From JAYFQE01 sp034927345 (GTDB taxonomy: Bacteria > Bacillota > Clostridia > Saccharofermentanales > UBA5734): DNA of 64,000 nt. Every line of letters begins with the position of its first letter. The first letter of the stretch is position 1. The translations under genes were made by a program, and so were the position numbers. The notes beneath the pieces were generated by a model. The model ran no database searches. It was not told the DNA's origin and worked only from the letters and a program-made list of their open reading frames with translations. The stretch is from assembly GCA_034927345.1 (NCBI GenBank), contig JAYFQE010000014.1, positions 124,001-188,000 of the forward strand, read 5' to 3'. Of this stretch, positions 35,634 through 44,583 are shown one piece after another.

Positions 35634-36276
35634 TTGCGGCCGGCCACTCGGCGAAGCTGGCCAGCTGGTAATCGGCCAGGCTGCGAATCTCAGCCTGATC
35701 GGACTCAGCGGAGCGGTCATAGACTGCGGCGACCCGGAATCCGGCCTTTTTGGCTGTCCGGATGGCATGAACCGCGTCTTCGAACACCAGGGTTTCCTGA
35801 ACCGGCGTTTGCAGCTGCTCCATAGCCCTTTGAAAAATCAGCGGATCATTTTTCCCGGCGCCGACTTCCGAACAAGTGATCAGGAATGAAAAGCAGCCGA
35901 GAATGTCCAGGCGGCGCAAAGCCGCTTCAACCAGCGGCCTGTCGCTGGCCGTCGCCACGCACATTCTGACCCCTTTACCCTGCAAGTTCTGCAGAAAGGA
36001 CTTCACATGCGGTTTTAGCCCAATATGATTACGGTACTGGTCGGCCAGCAGCGCATTGATCTGGTTGTGTATTTCATCCGGAGCAGCCGGCAAATGGTAA
36101 TGGTCATGCAGATAAACGGAAACCTCCGCCAGGCTCATGGTTCGGCACACCTCCGGCAAATCAGCAGACGGCTTTACCTCCATCCATTCCAGAAACCGCA
36201 CCGCCAGGCGTTCCCAAACCGGCATTGAGTCCAGCAGAGTACCGTCCATATCGAAAATCGCGCCACGTAAAATCAT
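35590..36276 (-). CDS. HAD superfamily hydrolase (beta-phosphoglucomutase-like)
   Basis: 228 residues. Motif I FDMDGTLLDSM, a helical cap (~20-85), motif II CVATASDRP, motif III Lys in VGAGKNDP and motif IV VFEDAVHAIRTAKKAG. The pattern is that of the phosphoglucomutase/phosphatase subgroup. Its start overlaps the response regulator stop by 4 bp, so it belongs to the histidine kinase-response regulator transcript. Substrate unknown. Confidence 0.9.
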   Translation of the reverse strand: MILRGAIFDMDGTLLDSMPVWERLAVRFLEWMEVKPSADLPEVCRTMSLAEVSVYLHDHYHLPAAPDEIHNQINALLADQYRNHIGLKPHVKSFLQNLQGKGVRMCVATASDRPLVEAALRRLDILGCFSFLITCSEVGAGKNDPLIFQRAMEQLQTPVQETLVFEDAVHAIRTAKKAGFRVAAVYDRSAESDQAEIRSLADYQLASFAEWPAAIILPPDPALPRSDF

Positions 36277-36923
36277 GTTTCTCTCTCCAAACCACTTTTA
36301 TAGTAAAACACAGCCAACTGCGTTCTATCCCGCAGATTCAGTTTTTCCAGGATGACCGACAATTGATTGCGAATCGTCCCTTCACTTAAATATAACCGGG
36401 CGGCGATTTCCCTGTTGTTTAAGCCTTCGGCAATCAGCGCGATGAGTTCCAGCTCCTTGTCGCGCAGTTCAAAGCGGCTGGGATCGATCGTATGCTGGTC
36501 TGCCAGCAAAACCGGTATTTTCGCCATAATGGGGTCGCCAAATACGCTTTGGCCGGCATGGACGGCTTTGATTGCCGGCGCGATGCTTTCGAAATCCTGT
36601 TTGAGGATATAACCGCGAGCGCCCATGTGCAGGGCTTTGATGATGTACTCATCGTCGGCGAAAGTCGTCAGATACAGGATGCGGGCTTGCGGATGGCGCC
36701 GCAGGATTTGTTCGCCGGCCGTCAATCCGTCGACCGGACGCATGCGGATGTCCATCAGCAGGATGTCCGGCTGCAGATCGTCAAACAACCGAGCTGCCTC
36801 GCCGCCTTCGCCGGCGGAACCGATAACCCGAAGACTGCCTTCCGCTTCAACGATGATTTTCAATGAAGCGCGGACCAGGGGGTCGTCATCTATCAATAAA
36901 ACACTGATTTTATTCGAATCCAT
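36273..36923 (-). CDS. NarL/LuxR-type response regulator
   Basis: 216 residues. The receiver domain begins SVLLIDDDPLV, with phospho-acceptor Asp in DILLMDIRM (near residue 55). The C-terminal LuxR helix-turn-helix has EGLNNREIAARLYLSEGTIRNQLSVILEKLNL. ATG 36923 follows GAGGAGC. Overlaps the kinase gene by 14 bp. Likely controls the divergent ABC exporter through the dyad at 38144-38157. Confidence 0.94.
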   Translation of the reverse strand: MDSNKISVLLIDDDPLVRASLKIIVEAEGSLRVIGSAGEGGEAARLFDDLQPDILLMDIRMRPVDGLTAGEQILRRHPQARILYLTTFADDEYIIKALHMGARGYILKQDFESIAPAIKAVHAGQSVFGDPIMAKIPVLLADQHTIDPSRFELRDKELELIALIAEGLNNREIAARLYLSEGTIRNQLSVILEKLNLRDRTQLAVFYYKSGLERET

Positions 36924-38043
36924 GTTCACGCTCCTCATCTTTGCCGGATTTCGGCACAGAAATAAATAAAACAAATCCGCGGTCTTTCCGGATGTTAATG
37001 TGGCCGTTAAGGCTTTCGATCCGTTCGGCCATGCTTTTCAAACCCATCCCGTCCGAACCTTCATTGACTTTAACAGTCAGATCCCGGGCATCGGACAGGG
37101 ATGCCGGCGGACCGATGCCATTATCCTTGATGATCATCTGGTAAAAGCCGGGATGCTCGAGGACTGTGATGCTGGCTTGCGTCGCCTGCGAGTGGCGCAT
37201 GATATTCGCCAGGGCTTCCCGGCTGATCGCCAGGAAGGCGAATTTACATTTCTTATCCGGGCTCTGTTCGACAGAATAGGTCAGGCGTACCGGACAATAC
37301 TGAAAATCACGGACCAGGGCGGTCAGTTCGGCCTGCAGGTCAATCACCGGATCATGAAGATCATGAAGATTCTGGCGGATGTTGTCCATACTTTCAACCA
37401 AAGTGTCTTTCAACTGCTGCAGCTGGCCATGAACCGCCTCGTCTTTATCCGCCGCCATCAGCGCTCCGGCCTGCAGGATGGCTCGTGTCAGCAAGTGGCC
37501 GACATGATCGTGCATATCCCGGGCAATACGGTTGCGTTCATTAAGCGTTGCCAGATTTATTTCATAATCCTGCTTTTCCAGCAGTTCTTTGTTTTTTTGT
37601 TCGAGCTGCAGCGATGCTTCGCGGGCCGCGTCCTGATGTTCCGTCATTTCCTGCCGCATCCGGATATAAGCCAGCGAGCGCTTTTTAAAAAACCAGGCCA
37701 AAAATAACTGCAGAACCCATTGCATGATGACCGGCAGAGTAAAAAACGGCAGCTGGTAAAGCAGCGGCAGAAAGGAAAGCAATACGGCCGCCTGCCAGCG
37801 GGCGCCGTATAAATCAAAGCTGAGCAGCGGCAGGAAATAAATCAGCCCGGGGTCGAAAAAACAAGCCGCCGTATACAGGAGGAAAATCGCCAGATGACCG
37901 TTTTCATGTTCCAGCCAGCTGTTTAGAGCGCTGAACGTAAAGGCTGCGATCACCGGTATAACGGCATAGACGGAGGTTGTGCCGGGCAGATAAACAACCA
38001 GGCACATCACCAGGATGACAAGTTTCCCAAATATAGGTTCCAT
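36910..38043 (-). CDS. Sensor histidine kinase (HisKA_3, NarL-partner type)
   Basis: 377 residues. Five or six N-terminal membrane helices (to ~residue 120) with little extracellular sequence, a coiled coil (~125-165), then the phospho-accepting His178 in RDMHDHVGH and a HATPase domain with NIMRHSQAT, DNGIG and GMGLKSMAERI. The lack of a large external sensor suggests intramembrane sensing, as in kinases paired with ABC exporters. First gene of the kinase-regulator-HAD transcript, divergent from the exporter operon. Confidence 0.93.
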   Translation of the reverse strand: MEPIFGKLVILVMCLVVYLPGTTSVYAVIPVIAAFTFSALNSWLEHENGHLAIFLLYTAACFFDPGLIYFLPLLSFDLYGARWQAAVLLSFLPLLYQLPFFTLPVIMQWVLQLFLAWFFKKRSLAYIRMRQEMTEHQDAAREASLQLEQKNKELLEKQDYEINLATLNERNRIARDMHDHVGHLLTRAILQAGALMAADKDEAVHGQLQQLKDTLVESMDNIRQNLHDLHDPVIDLQAELTALVRDFQYCPVRLTYSVEQSPDKKCKFAFLAISREALANIMRHSQATQASITVLEHPGFYQMIIKDNGIGPPASLSDARDLTVKVNEGSDGMGLKSMAERIESLNGHINIRKDRGFVLFISVPKSGKDEEREHGFE

Positions 38044-38143
38044 GCATCACTCCACTGATCGGATCATATATCCCGGCATGAGATAACTGTGTTGTTATTT
38101 TATCACAGAGTACCCGGGTTTCGGCATCTGCCGCATAACAAAG

Positions 38144-38157
38144 ATGACAAATGTCAT
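38144..38157. promoter_or_regulatory. Candidate response-regulator dyad
   Basis: ATGACA-AA-TGTCAT, a perfect 6-bp inverted repeat with a 2-bp centre, midway between the divergent kinase and ABC operons. Its form matches sites of NarL/LuxR-type regulators. A second hairpin-like repeat, AGCCTG (38177-38182) with CAGGCT (38191-38196), lies just downstream. Confidence 0.5.
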
Positions 38158-38241
38158 GTCAGAGATCCGGTTCGGCAGCCTGAATCATGACAGGCTTCAC
38201 TACCCGTTTCTCCGGTCCTATGCCAAAATAGGATTATCAAG

Positions 38242-38280
38242 AACCCGGTTAAACGGGCAAAGCAAGTAGAACCCGGTTAA
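38242..38280. repeat. Direct repeat AACCCGGTTAA before the ABC operon
   Basis: AACCCGGTTAA occurs at 38242-38252 and 38270-38280, 28 bp apart. Each copy is a near palindrome (AACC-C-GGTT). The second copy abuts the ribosome site of the ATPase gene. Could be a regulator site or leader RNA structure. Confidence 0.4.
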
Positions 38281-38293
38281 GGAGGCCTGTCCC

Positions 38294-39226
38294 ATGATTG
38301 TTAAAGTTCAAAATCTGGTTAAACGTTATGGTGATCTGATCGCCCTCGATCATTTCAATCTGGAAGTTGAAGAAGGCGAGATATTCGGTTTACTGGGACC
38401 CAACGGTTCCGGCAAAACGACGGCGATCAATTGTATGCTGGCTTTGTTGAAGTTCAGCAAAGGGACCATCGAGCTGTTCGGCCGGACTATGCAGCCGGAT
38501 GCCTACGACCTGAAACGCGACATCGGCATCATCATGCAGAATGTGGCGGTGTTTGACGAATTGACGGTCCAGGAAAATATTGATTACTTCTGCGGGCTTT
38601 ATATTGAAGATAAAAAATTGCGGAAAGGCCTGGTTGAAGAGGCGATCGAATTTGTCGGCTTGAAGGATTTCCGGAAATTCTATCCGAAGAAGCTCAGCGG
38701 CGGCCTGCTGCGCCGGCTGAACATCGCCTGCGGCATTGCCCACAAGCCCCGCCTGATCTTTCTCGACGAACCAACGGTGGCCGTTGATCCGCAAAGCCGC
38801 AACAACATCCTGGAAGGCATCAGGGAACTCAATCGCCATGGCGCCACGATCATCTACACATCCCATTATATGGAGGAAGTCGAACAGCTCTGCAGCCGTA
38901 TCGCCATCATGGATAAAGGCAAGGTCATCGCGCTGGGCACCCGGGATGAACTGAAAAACATGATCCGCACCGGTGAGAAAATCACGGCGGAAATCCTCAG
39001 CCCCTACCCCGGCCTGATCGACGAAATCGGCAGCCTGCCCAATATCCTGTCTGTCGATTATGAAGAACCGATGCTGATTATAAAATCCGAACGCAAGATC
39101 AACAATTTGACCGCCATTCTCGATTTCCTCAAAGAAAAAAATGTGGCCTACGGCCGTTTTTACTGCGAATTGCCGACGCTTAACGATGTATTTCTCGAAA
39201 TCACCGGCAAGCAGCTGCGCGATTGA
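38294..39226 (+). CDS. ABC-2 exporter ATP-binding protein
   Basis: 310 residues. Walker A GPNGSGKTT, signature LSGGLLRRLNIA, Walker B LIFLDEPTVAVD and H-loop YTSHYMEEV. The C-terminal ~80 residues form the extension usual in drug/antibiotic-exporting ABC-2 ATPases. The signature Gln is replaced (SGGLLRR in place of SGGQxxR). ATG follows AAGGAGG. First of three exporter genes. Confidence 0.93.
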   Translation: MIVKVQNLVKRYGDLIALDHFNLEVEEGEIFGLLGPNGSGKTTAINCMLALLKFSKGTIELFGRTMQPDAYDLKRDIGIIMQNVAVFDELTVQENIDYFCGLYIEDKKLRKGLVEEAIEFVGLKDFRKFYPKKLSGGLLRRLNIACGIAHKPRLIFLDEPTVAVDPQSRNNILEGIRELNRHGATIIYTSHYMEEVEQLCSRIAIMDKGKVIALGTRDELKNMIRTGEKITAEILSPYPGLIDEIGSLPNILSVDYEEPMLIIKSERKINNLTAILDFLKEKNVAYGRFYCELPTLNDVFLEITGKQLRD

Positions 39227-39238
39227 AAGGAGCAACCC

Positions 39239-40408
39239 ATGTTCGCACATATTTACCTGACCCGGTTGAAAATTTCATTTCGCGATCGTCAGATGCTGTT
39301 CTGGACGCTTCTGTTCCCCCTGATTCTGGCGACTTTTTTTGGCATGGCCTTTTCCAATCTGCACAGCGGCGAGGCTTTTAAAGCCATACCCATCGCCGTC
39401 GTCGATAATGACGCCTATCAGAAGGACAGCGCTTTACAGCAAGCTTTGCAGGCGGTATCGCAAAAAGATGATTCTACGGCGGAAAACAGCCAGGACAGCG
39501 GCGAACCCCTATTCAGCCTGAGCCGATTATCCGAGGCCGCCGCGGAAAAAGCGCTCAGCGACGGCAAAATCATCGGTTATTTGATACCTGGCGCAACACT
39601 GCAGATCATCGTCGGCGACACCGGACTCCAGCAAACGATTTTGAAAATATTCGCCGATGAATATCTGCATCTGCAATCGGCTATCCAAAGTATTGTCGGA
39701 CAGGATCCTGCGGCCTGGCAAACCCTGTCCGGCCGCGTTAACGAACGGATTGACCTGATCCGCGATAAACCGGCCGGCGCTGCCGACCCCGACAACGTCC
39801 TTGTCTATTACTACGCTTTGATCGCCATGTCCTGTTTGTACGGCGGGTTCTGGGGCCTGAAGGAGATCATTCTCATCCAGGGCAATCTGTCTGACCAGGC
39901 GGCCCGCATCAACCTGGTTCCCGTCCATAAAATGAAGCTGTTCATCAGCTCGCTGCTGGCGGCGTTGACGATACAATACCTGTCCATCCTCCTGCTGATC
40001 GCTTACTTGAATTTCATTTTAAAAATCAGCTTCGGCAGCCAGATCGGCTACATTCTCCTGGCCGGCCTGACCGGCAGCGTCATGGGCGTGGCAATCGGCG
40101 CGTTCATCGGCGCCAGCTCCAAGCTGGGCGAGGGAATCAAAACGGCGTTTTTGATAGCGATATCGATGATTTGTTCCTTTTTCTCCGGCCTGATGGTCGG
40201 CGATATAAAGTACCTCGCCAATAAAGCGTTCCCGCTCCTCAGCCGGCTCAATCCGGCCAATTTGGTCAGCGACGCGTTTTATGCCCTCTATTATTACGAC
40301 ACCTATACGCGATACTGGACGAACATCGGCCTTCAGCTGCTGCTGACCGCGATTTTGTTCCTCTTTATCTTTCTGGCAATCAGGAGGCAGCGTTATGCAA
40401 GTCTTTAA
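39239..40408 (+). CDS. ABC-2 exporter permease, first subunit
   Basis: 389 residues. One N-terminal membrane helix (~20-40), a ~170-residue external domain and five C-terminal helices: the ABC-2 membrane fold. FFSGLMVGDIKYLANKAFPLLSRLNPANLVSDAFY matches the usual C-terminal pattern in this family (NPA/NPxN region). It sits 12 bp after the ATPase and overlaps the second permease by 14 bp. Confidence 0.9.
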   Translation: MFAHIYLTRLKISFRDRQMLFWTLLFPLILATFFGMAFSNLHSGEAFKAIPIAVVDNDAYQKDSALQQALQAVSQKDDSTAENSQDSGEPLFSLSRLSEAAAEKALSDGKIIGYLIPGATLQIIVGDTGLQQTILKIFADEYLHLQSAIQSIVGQDPAAWQTLSGRVNERIDLIRDKPAGAADPDNVLVYYYALIAMSCLYGGFWGLKEIILIQGNLSDQAARINLVPVHKMKLFISSLLAALTIQYLSILLLIAYLNFILKISFGSQIGYILLAGLTGSVMGVAIGAFIGASSKLGEGIKTAFLIAISMICSFFSGLMVGDIKYLANKAFPLLSRLNPANLVSDAFYALYYYDTYTRYWTNIGLQLLLTAILFLFIFLAIRRQRYASL

Positions 40409-41564
40409 CGCCTATTTTAAAGTGATCCGCAAAAATATTCCGGCCATGGCGATCTATCTGATCATCTTTTTCTTCTTTGCCTTCATGCTCGCGATGTTTT
40501 TCAACCAGAACAAAGTCACCCAGTTCAGCGCCGCCAAGGTTCGCATAGCCCTGATCCAGGAAGATGAAGGCAACAGCTTTTCCGACGGTCTGGCCGATTG
40601 GCTGGCCGGTCAGGCTACGATCGTCGATCTGCCGGATGATCCGGAAAGCCTCCAGGATGCCCTTTTTTACCGGGATGTCGCCTATATATTGCGCATTCCG
40701 AAGGGTTTCGGCGAGCATTTTCTGCAAGGCCGTTATGACATCATGCTGGACCGGACAGAGGTCCCCGATTCTTTCAGCGGCACGCAGATGGACCTGCTGG
40801 TGGATCAGTACCTGAACTTGTCAGCCCTGTATATCGACAGTCTGGATACGATCGATGCCGGCCGGCTGCAAAGCTCTGTTGAAGCCGATCTGGCTAAATC
40901 GGCGCCGGTCGTCCTGGAGACAGGCGCGAAAAGCAACGGCACCAACAAAGCGGCCTATTACTTTATTTATCTATCCTATTCCATGATGGCGATCATGGTG
41001 CTGGCTGTAACCTCGATCATGCTGGTTTTCAACAAGCCTGATCTGCGCAAGCGCAATCAAAGCGCGCCGGTTAACCTTTTCCGCTTCAATCTCCAGCTGG
41101 TTCTCGGACACCTGATGTTCGCCCTGATCGCCTGGCTGTTCATTGTCCTGCTCAGCCTGACATTAGGCGGCAACAATCTCGGCTTAAAGGAATTCCTGCT
41201 GCTGAGCCTCAATGCCCTGACCTTTACCCTGGCCTGCCTCAGCATCGCCTTTTTTATCAGCCAGTTTATCCGCAACCGGGCTGTCCAGCAATCGGTCGCC
41301 AACGTTCTGTCCCTGGGCACTTGTTTTATCAGCGGCGTTTTCGTGCCCCAGGAGATGCTTGGCCAAACTGTTCAGACGATTGCCAGCTTCACGCCGACGT
41401 ACTGGTATATCCGCGCGGTCAGGCAAATTGACGCCCTGACGGAATATACCGCGCAGACCCTCCGGCCGGTTGCCTCCTTTATGCTGATCCAGCTGGGCTT
41501 CGTTCTCGCTTTTCTGGCGATTTCCCTGGCCGTTATCAAACAAAAACGGCAAACCCAGGCCTGA
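40395..41564 (+). CDS. ABC-2 exporter permease, second subunit
   Basis: 389 residues, the same length and topology as the preceding permease: an early helix (~17-37), an external domain, then five helices. The C-terminal FISGVFVPQEMLGQTVQTIASFTPTYWYIRAV segment is the family signature. Its start lies inside the first permease with AGGAGG at the right distance. The two permeases probably form a heterodimer with the ATPase; export of an antimicrobial or lipid-active compound is inferred from the linked two-component system. Confidence 0.9.
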   Translation: MQVFNAYFKVIRKNIPAMAIYLIIFFFFAFMLAMFFNQNKVTQFSAAKVRIALIQEDEGNSFSDGLADWLAGQATIVDLPDDPESLQDALFYRDVAYILRIPKGFGEHFLQGRYDIMLDRTEVPDSFSGTQMDLLVDQYLNLSALYIDSLDTIDAGRLQSSVEADLAKSAPVVLETGAKSNGTNKAAYYFIYLSYSMMAIMVLAVTSIMLVFNKPDLRKRNQSAPVNLFRFNLQLVLGHLMFALIAWLFIVLLSLTLGGNNLGLKEFLLLSLNALTFTLACLSIAFFISQFIRNRAVQQSVANVLSLGTCFISGVFVPQEMLGQTVQTIASFTPTYWYIRAVRQIDALTEYTAQTLRPVASFMLIQLGFVLAFLAISLAVIKQKRQTQA

Positions 41565-41590
41565 CCGGCCGGTTTTTTCCGGTAATCCTT

Positions 41591-42064
41591 TTATCCGCGA
41601 AACATATCCCGGTAAATGCCAGGCGAGCTGTTTTCGATAACCATCGCCTGGCAGTTTTTTACATAAAAATCGACCGGGCCGGCGCTGCCGATGATCGCGT
41701 AGGCATAACCCAGATCGCGTAAGCCTTCCAGGCACTTCAGCAACAACGCTTTGCCGATGCCTTTGCCCCGATAGGCCGGATCGACCCCGGTCGGCCCGAA
41801 AAAGCACTTCCAGGTCGTTTCATAACAGGCAAACCCGATGATCTTTTGCTGGAAGACCGCAATATAGCAAGGAATGGGCGGCGCTGCGAAAGCGCAGCCG
41901 CATTCGCTGGCCCAGCCGGCGCCGAAATGGCCGGCGACCCAGTCGACCACCGCCTGCTTCTCCGGAGCCAGCGCCCGTTTTATGATAATACCTTCTTCGT
42001 TCAACCGGTCAAATACCGGATCCGTGAAAGTTTGATCGTATAATCGCACCAAAAGATCCGCCAT
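41591..42064 (-). CDS. GNAT family N-acetyltransferase
   Basis: 157 residues. Acetyl-CoA-binding motif A is GVDPAYRGKGIGKALLLKCLEGL (key R/Q-x-x-G-x-G/A signature RGKGIG). IIGSAGPVDFYVKNC near the end is usual for this fold. Substrate unknown. Converges with the exporter operon; ATG 42064 follows GAAGGTG. Confidence 0.88.
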   Translation of the reverse strand: MADLLVRLYDQTFTDPVFDRLNEEGIIIKRALAPEKQAVVDWVAGHFGAGWASECGCAFAAPPIPCYIAVFQQKIIGFACYETTWKCFFGPTGVDPAYRGKGIGKALLLKCLEGLRDLGYAYAIIGSAGPVDFYVKNCQAMVIENSSPGIYRDMFRG

Positions 42065-42224
42065 GTTTTCACCTTCTTCTATAAATTAAACGTCTTCTTC
42101 TATCATAAAAAACCCGGGCTAACTAATCAAGAGAGTACAATAATTCATGTAATTCTTTTATATTTCTCTCATCATTTCGCTTATGATAGCCCTGAATCCA
42201 GAATCAAATCGGAAGGTGAAAGAA

Positions 42225-43232
42225 ATGAAGCAATTAAATATGGTTGAATGGCAGAAGCAATGCATCCGGCAGGGCGGCCGCAGACCACTGCCCGTCCTTT
42301 CTTTTCCCGGAGTCCAGATTATCGGCGCCACCGTGGGTGATATCGTCCGGCACGGAGAACGGCAGGCCCAGTGTATGAAGGCGATAGCCGACCGTTATCC
42401 GACTCTGGCTTCGGTCAGCAATATGGATCTGTCGGTAGAAGCCGAAGCCTTTGGCGCTAAAGCAACTTTTTTCGATCATGATGTGCCCTGTATCGTCGGC
42501 CGCCTGATCGACACGCCTGAAGATGTTGAAAAACTGGCTATCCCCCAGGTTGGCGCCGGACGGACCGGCGAATGTGTCAAAGCGGTCGAACTGGCTGCCG
42601 GTCAAATCAACGACCGTCCGGTTTTCGCCGGCGTGATCGGACCTTTCTCCCTGGCCGGACGTTTGCTGGAAATGACCGAAATCATGTACAAAGCGCTGGA
42701 CGAACCGGACATGGTGCATCAGGTCCTGAGCAAAGCCACGCAATTCCTGATCCGGTATATCTCGGCATTTAAAGCCGCCGGCGCCAATGGCATAATCATG
42801 GCCGAGCCGGCCGCCGGGCTGCTCTCGCCGGCCTGGAATGCTGAATTTTCCGTGCCTTATGTCCAGAAAATCATCGCTGCGGTCCAGGATGATTACTTTA
42901 CTGTTATCTATCATAATTGCGGCAATGTTGTCCCGCTCATCGCCGATCTGGTCGGAACAGGCGCCCGGGCCTTTCATTTCGGCAATGCCATTGCCCTGAC
43001 GGACATCATCGGACAGATCCCGGCAGACCGCCTCGTTCTCGGCAATATCGATCCGGCGACCCAATTCGCACAGGGAACGCCGGAGTCGATCGCTTTGGCT
43101 GTCCATAACCTCTGCAAGCAAATGAAAAGCTATCCGAACTATATTCTGTCATCCGGCTGCGATATCCCGCCGCGCTCGCCCCTGGCCAATATAGACGCCT
43201 TTTTCCGGGCCGCGCAGGCAGAAGGATTTTGA
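42225..43232 (+). CDS. UroD-fold methyltransferase (MtaA/MtbA-like)
   Basis: 335 residues of the uroporphyrinogen decarboxylase superfamily. The HNCGN motif (His-x-Cys) near residue 240 and SSGCDIP near residue 315 supply the zinc ligands of methylcobamide-dependent methyltransferases, which true heme UroD enzymes lack. Likely moves a methyl group between a corrinoid protein and a thiol or other acceptor. No corrinoid protein, activating protein or methyltransferase partner is beside it. ATG 42225 follows GGAAGGTG. Confidence 0.82.
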   Translation: MKQLNMVEWQKQCIRQGGRRPLPVLSFPGVQIIGATVGDIVRHGERQAQCMKAIADRYPTLASVSNMDLSVEAEAFGAKATFFDHDVPCIVGRLIDTPEDVEKLAIPQVGAGRTGECVKAVELAAGQINDRPVFAGVIGPFSLAGRLLEMTEIMYKALDEPDMVHQVLSKATQFLIRYISAFKAAGANGIIMAEPAAGLLSPAWNAEFSVPYVQKIIAAVQDDYFTVIYHNCGNVVPLIADLVGTGARAFHFGNAIALTDIIGQIPADRLVLGNIDPATQFAQGTPESIALAVHNLCKQMKSYPNYILSSGCDIPPRSPLANIDAFFRAAQAEGF

Positions 43233-43275
43233 CACCGCCGACCGGCAAACGGCAAAGCCGGCGAATACCCGATCC

Positions 43276-43303
43276 TTGTCAAGCTCTGAAGTTATGGTAG
43301 TAT
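43276..43303 (+). promoter_or_regulatory. Promoter of hydF
   Basis: TTGTCA (43276-43281), 16-bp spacer, TAGTAT (43298-43303) with TG at 43295-43296. About 42 bp before the hydF start. Confidence 0.5.
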
Positions 43304-43344
43304 AAGAAATAAAATAAATCGGGAGCAGACAAGGAGCAGGTACC

Positions 43345-44583
43345 ATGGAAAACATGAATTCTACCCCGATGGCCAATCGATTTACGATTGGCCTTTTCGG
43401 CCGGCGCAATGTCGGTAAATCTTCCCTGATCAACGCGCTGACGCAGCAAAGCATCGCTGTTACATCCGATATCGCCGGCACGACAACCGATCCGGTTTAT
43501 AAAGCGATGGAGCTTTTGCCGCTGGGTCCGATTGTTTTTATCGATACGGCCGGTCTTGACGACACCGGTGAATTGGGCCGGCTGCGGATTGAGAAGACCT
43601 ATGAAGTCCTCCGCAAATGCAATCTGGCAATCCTGGTCAGCGATACGGACTCCGGATTGTCGCGTTTTGAAGCTGAATTTCTTGAACAATTGAAACAGCG
43701 GAAAATCCCCTGCGTTTTTGTTATTAATAAATGCGATGCCGGGAAACCGGATAACGGCCTACTCGATCGCTGGCAGCGTGATGCCGGGGTGCCGACAGTC
43801 TGCGCCAGCTCGCTTTTGGGCAGCGGCCTGGAGGAGCTCAAGGCTGCGGTGATCGCCCAGGCTCATATCGATGACGCCGAGCCGGCTTTAGTCGGCGATC
43901 TGATCAAAGCCGGCGATTTTGTCGTTCTGGTCACGCCGATCGACAAATCAGCCCCGAAGGGGCGCCTGATCCTGCCGCAGCAGCAAACAATCCGCGATAT
44001 TCTGGAACATGACGCCATGGCGATTGTCGCCAAAGAATATCAACTCAAACAAACCCTTGACCGGATGGGTACGCCGCCGGCGCTGGTGATAACCGATTCA
44101 CAGGCGTTTTCGAGAGTAGCGGCCGATACGCCGCCGGCCATACCGTTAACATCGTTTTCCATTTTGTTTGCCAGACAGAAAGCGGACTTGGCGGAAATGG
44201 TCCGCGGCGTCAAACGGATCAACCGATTGAAGCCGGGCGAGAAAGTCCTGATTGTCGAAGGATGTACCCACCATCTGCAATCAGACGATATCGGCAGAGT
44301 CAAGATTCCCCGCTGGATCCGTCAAACAGCCGGCGACAACATCCATTTCGACTGGGCTTCCGGCGCCTGCTATCCGCAGGACATATCCGATTACGCCGTA
44401 ATCATCCATTGCGGCGGCTGCATGCTCAACCGCCGGGAAATGCAATACCGCGTGGCCAAGGCCCGCGAACAAGGCGTTTGCATCACCAATTACGGGGTTC
44501 TGATCGCTCAGGTCATGGGCATTCTGCCCCGCGCTTTGCAGATATTCCCGGCAGCTGCCAGTATCTGGGATAATCCATACTAA
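43345..44583 (+). CDS. hydF: [FeFe]-hydrogenase maturation GTPase HydF
   Basis: 412 residues. GTPase domain with GRRNVGKSSL, DTAGLDD and NKCD; a dimerisation region; and a C-terminal cluster-binding domain with CTH and HCGGC, the CxH...HCxxC ligands of the HydF [4Fe-4S] cluster. HydF is the scaffold that loads the di-iron subcluster into HydA, so the host should make an [FeFe]-hydrogenase. HydE, HydG and HydA are not in the window. The last 71 bp overlap the convergent isomerase gene. Confidence 0.95.
   Translation: MENMNSTPMANRFTIGLFGRRNVGKSSLINALTQQSIAVTSDIAGTTTDPVYKAMELLPLGPIVFIDTAGLDDTGELGRLRIEKTYEVLRKCNLAILVSDTDSGLSRFEAEFLEQLKQRKIPCVFVINKCDAGKPDNGLLDRWQRDAGVPTVCASSLLGSGLEELKAAVIAQAHIDDAEPALVGDLIKAGDFVVLVTPIDKSAPKGRLILPQQQTIRDILEHDAMAIVAKEYQLKQTLDRMGTPPALVITDSQAFSRVAADTPPAIPLTSFSILFARQKADLAEMVRGVKRINRLKPGEKVLIVEGCTHHLQSDDIGRVKIPRWIRQTAGDNIHFDWASGACYPQDISDYAVIIHCGGCMLNRREMQYRVAKAREQGVCITNYGVLIAQVMGILPRALQIFPAAASIWDNPY

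Noticed and set aside
38390..39250. 286-codon frame antisense to the ABC ATPase
   Set aside because: The Walker and signature motifs on the plus strand explain the conservation.
41568..41577. ACCGGCCGGT palindrome after the exporter operon as a terminator
   Set aside because: A continuous palindrome leaves no loop and the following T run is inside another short repeat; evidence too weak.
42234..43121. 295-codon frame antisense to the UroD-like gene
   Set aside because: No ribosome site or domain; the plus-strand gene has zinc motifs and a good start.
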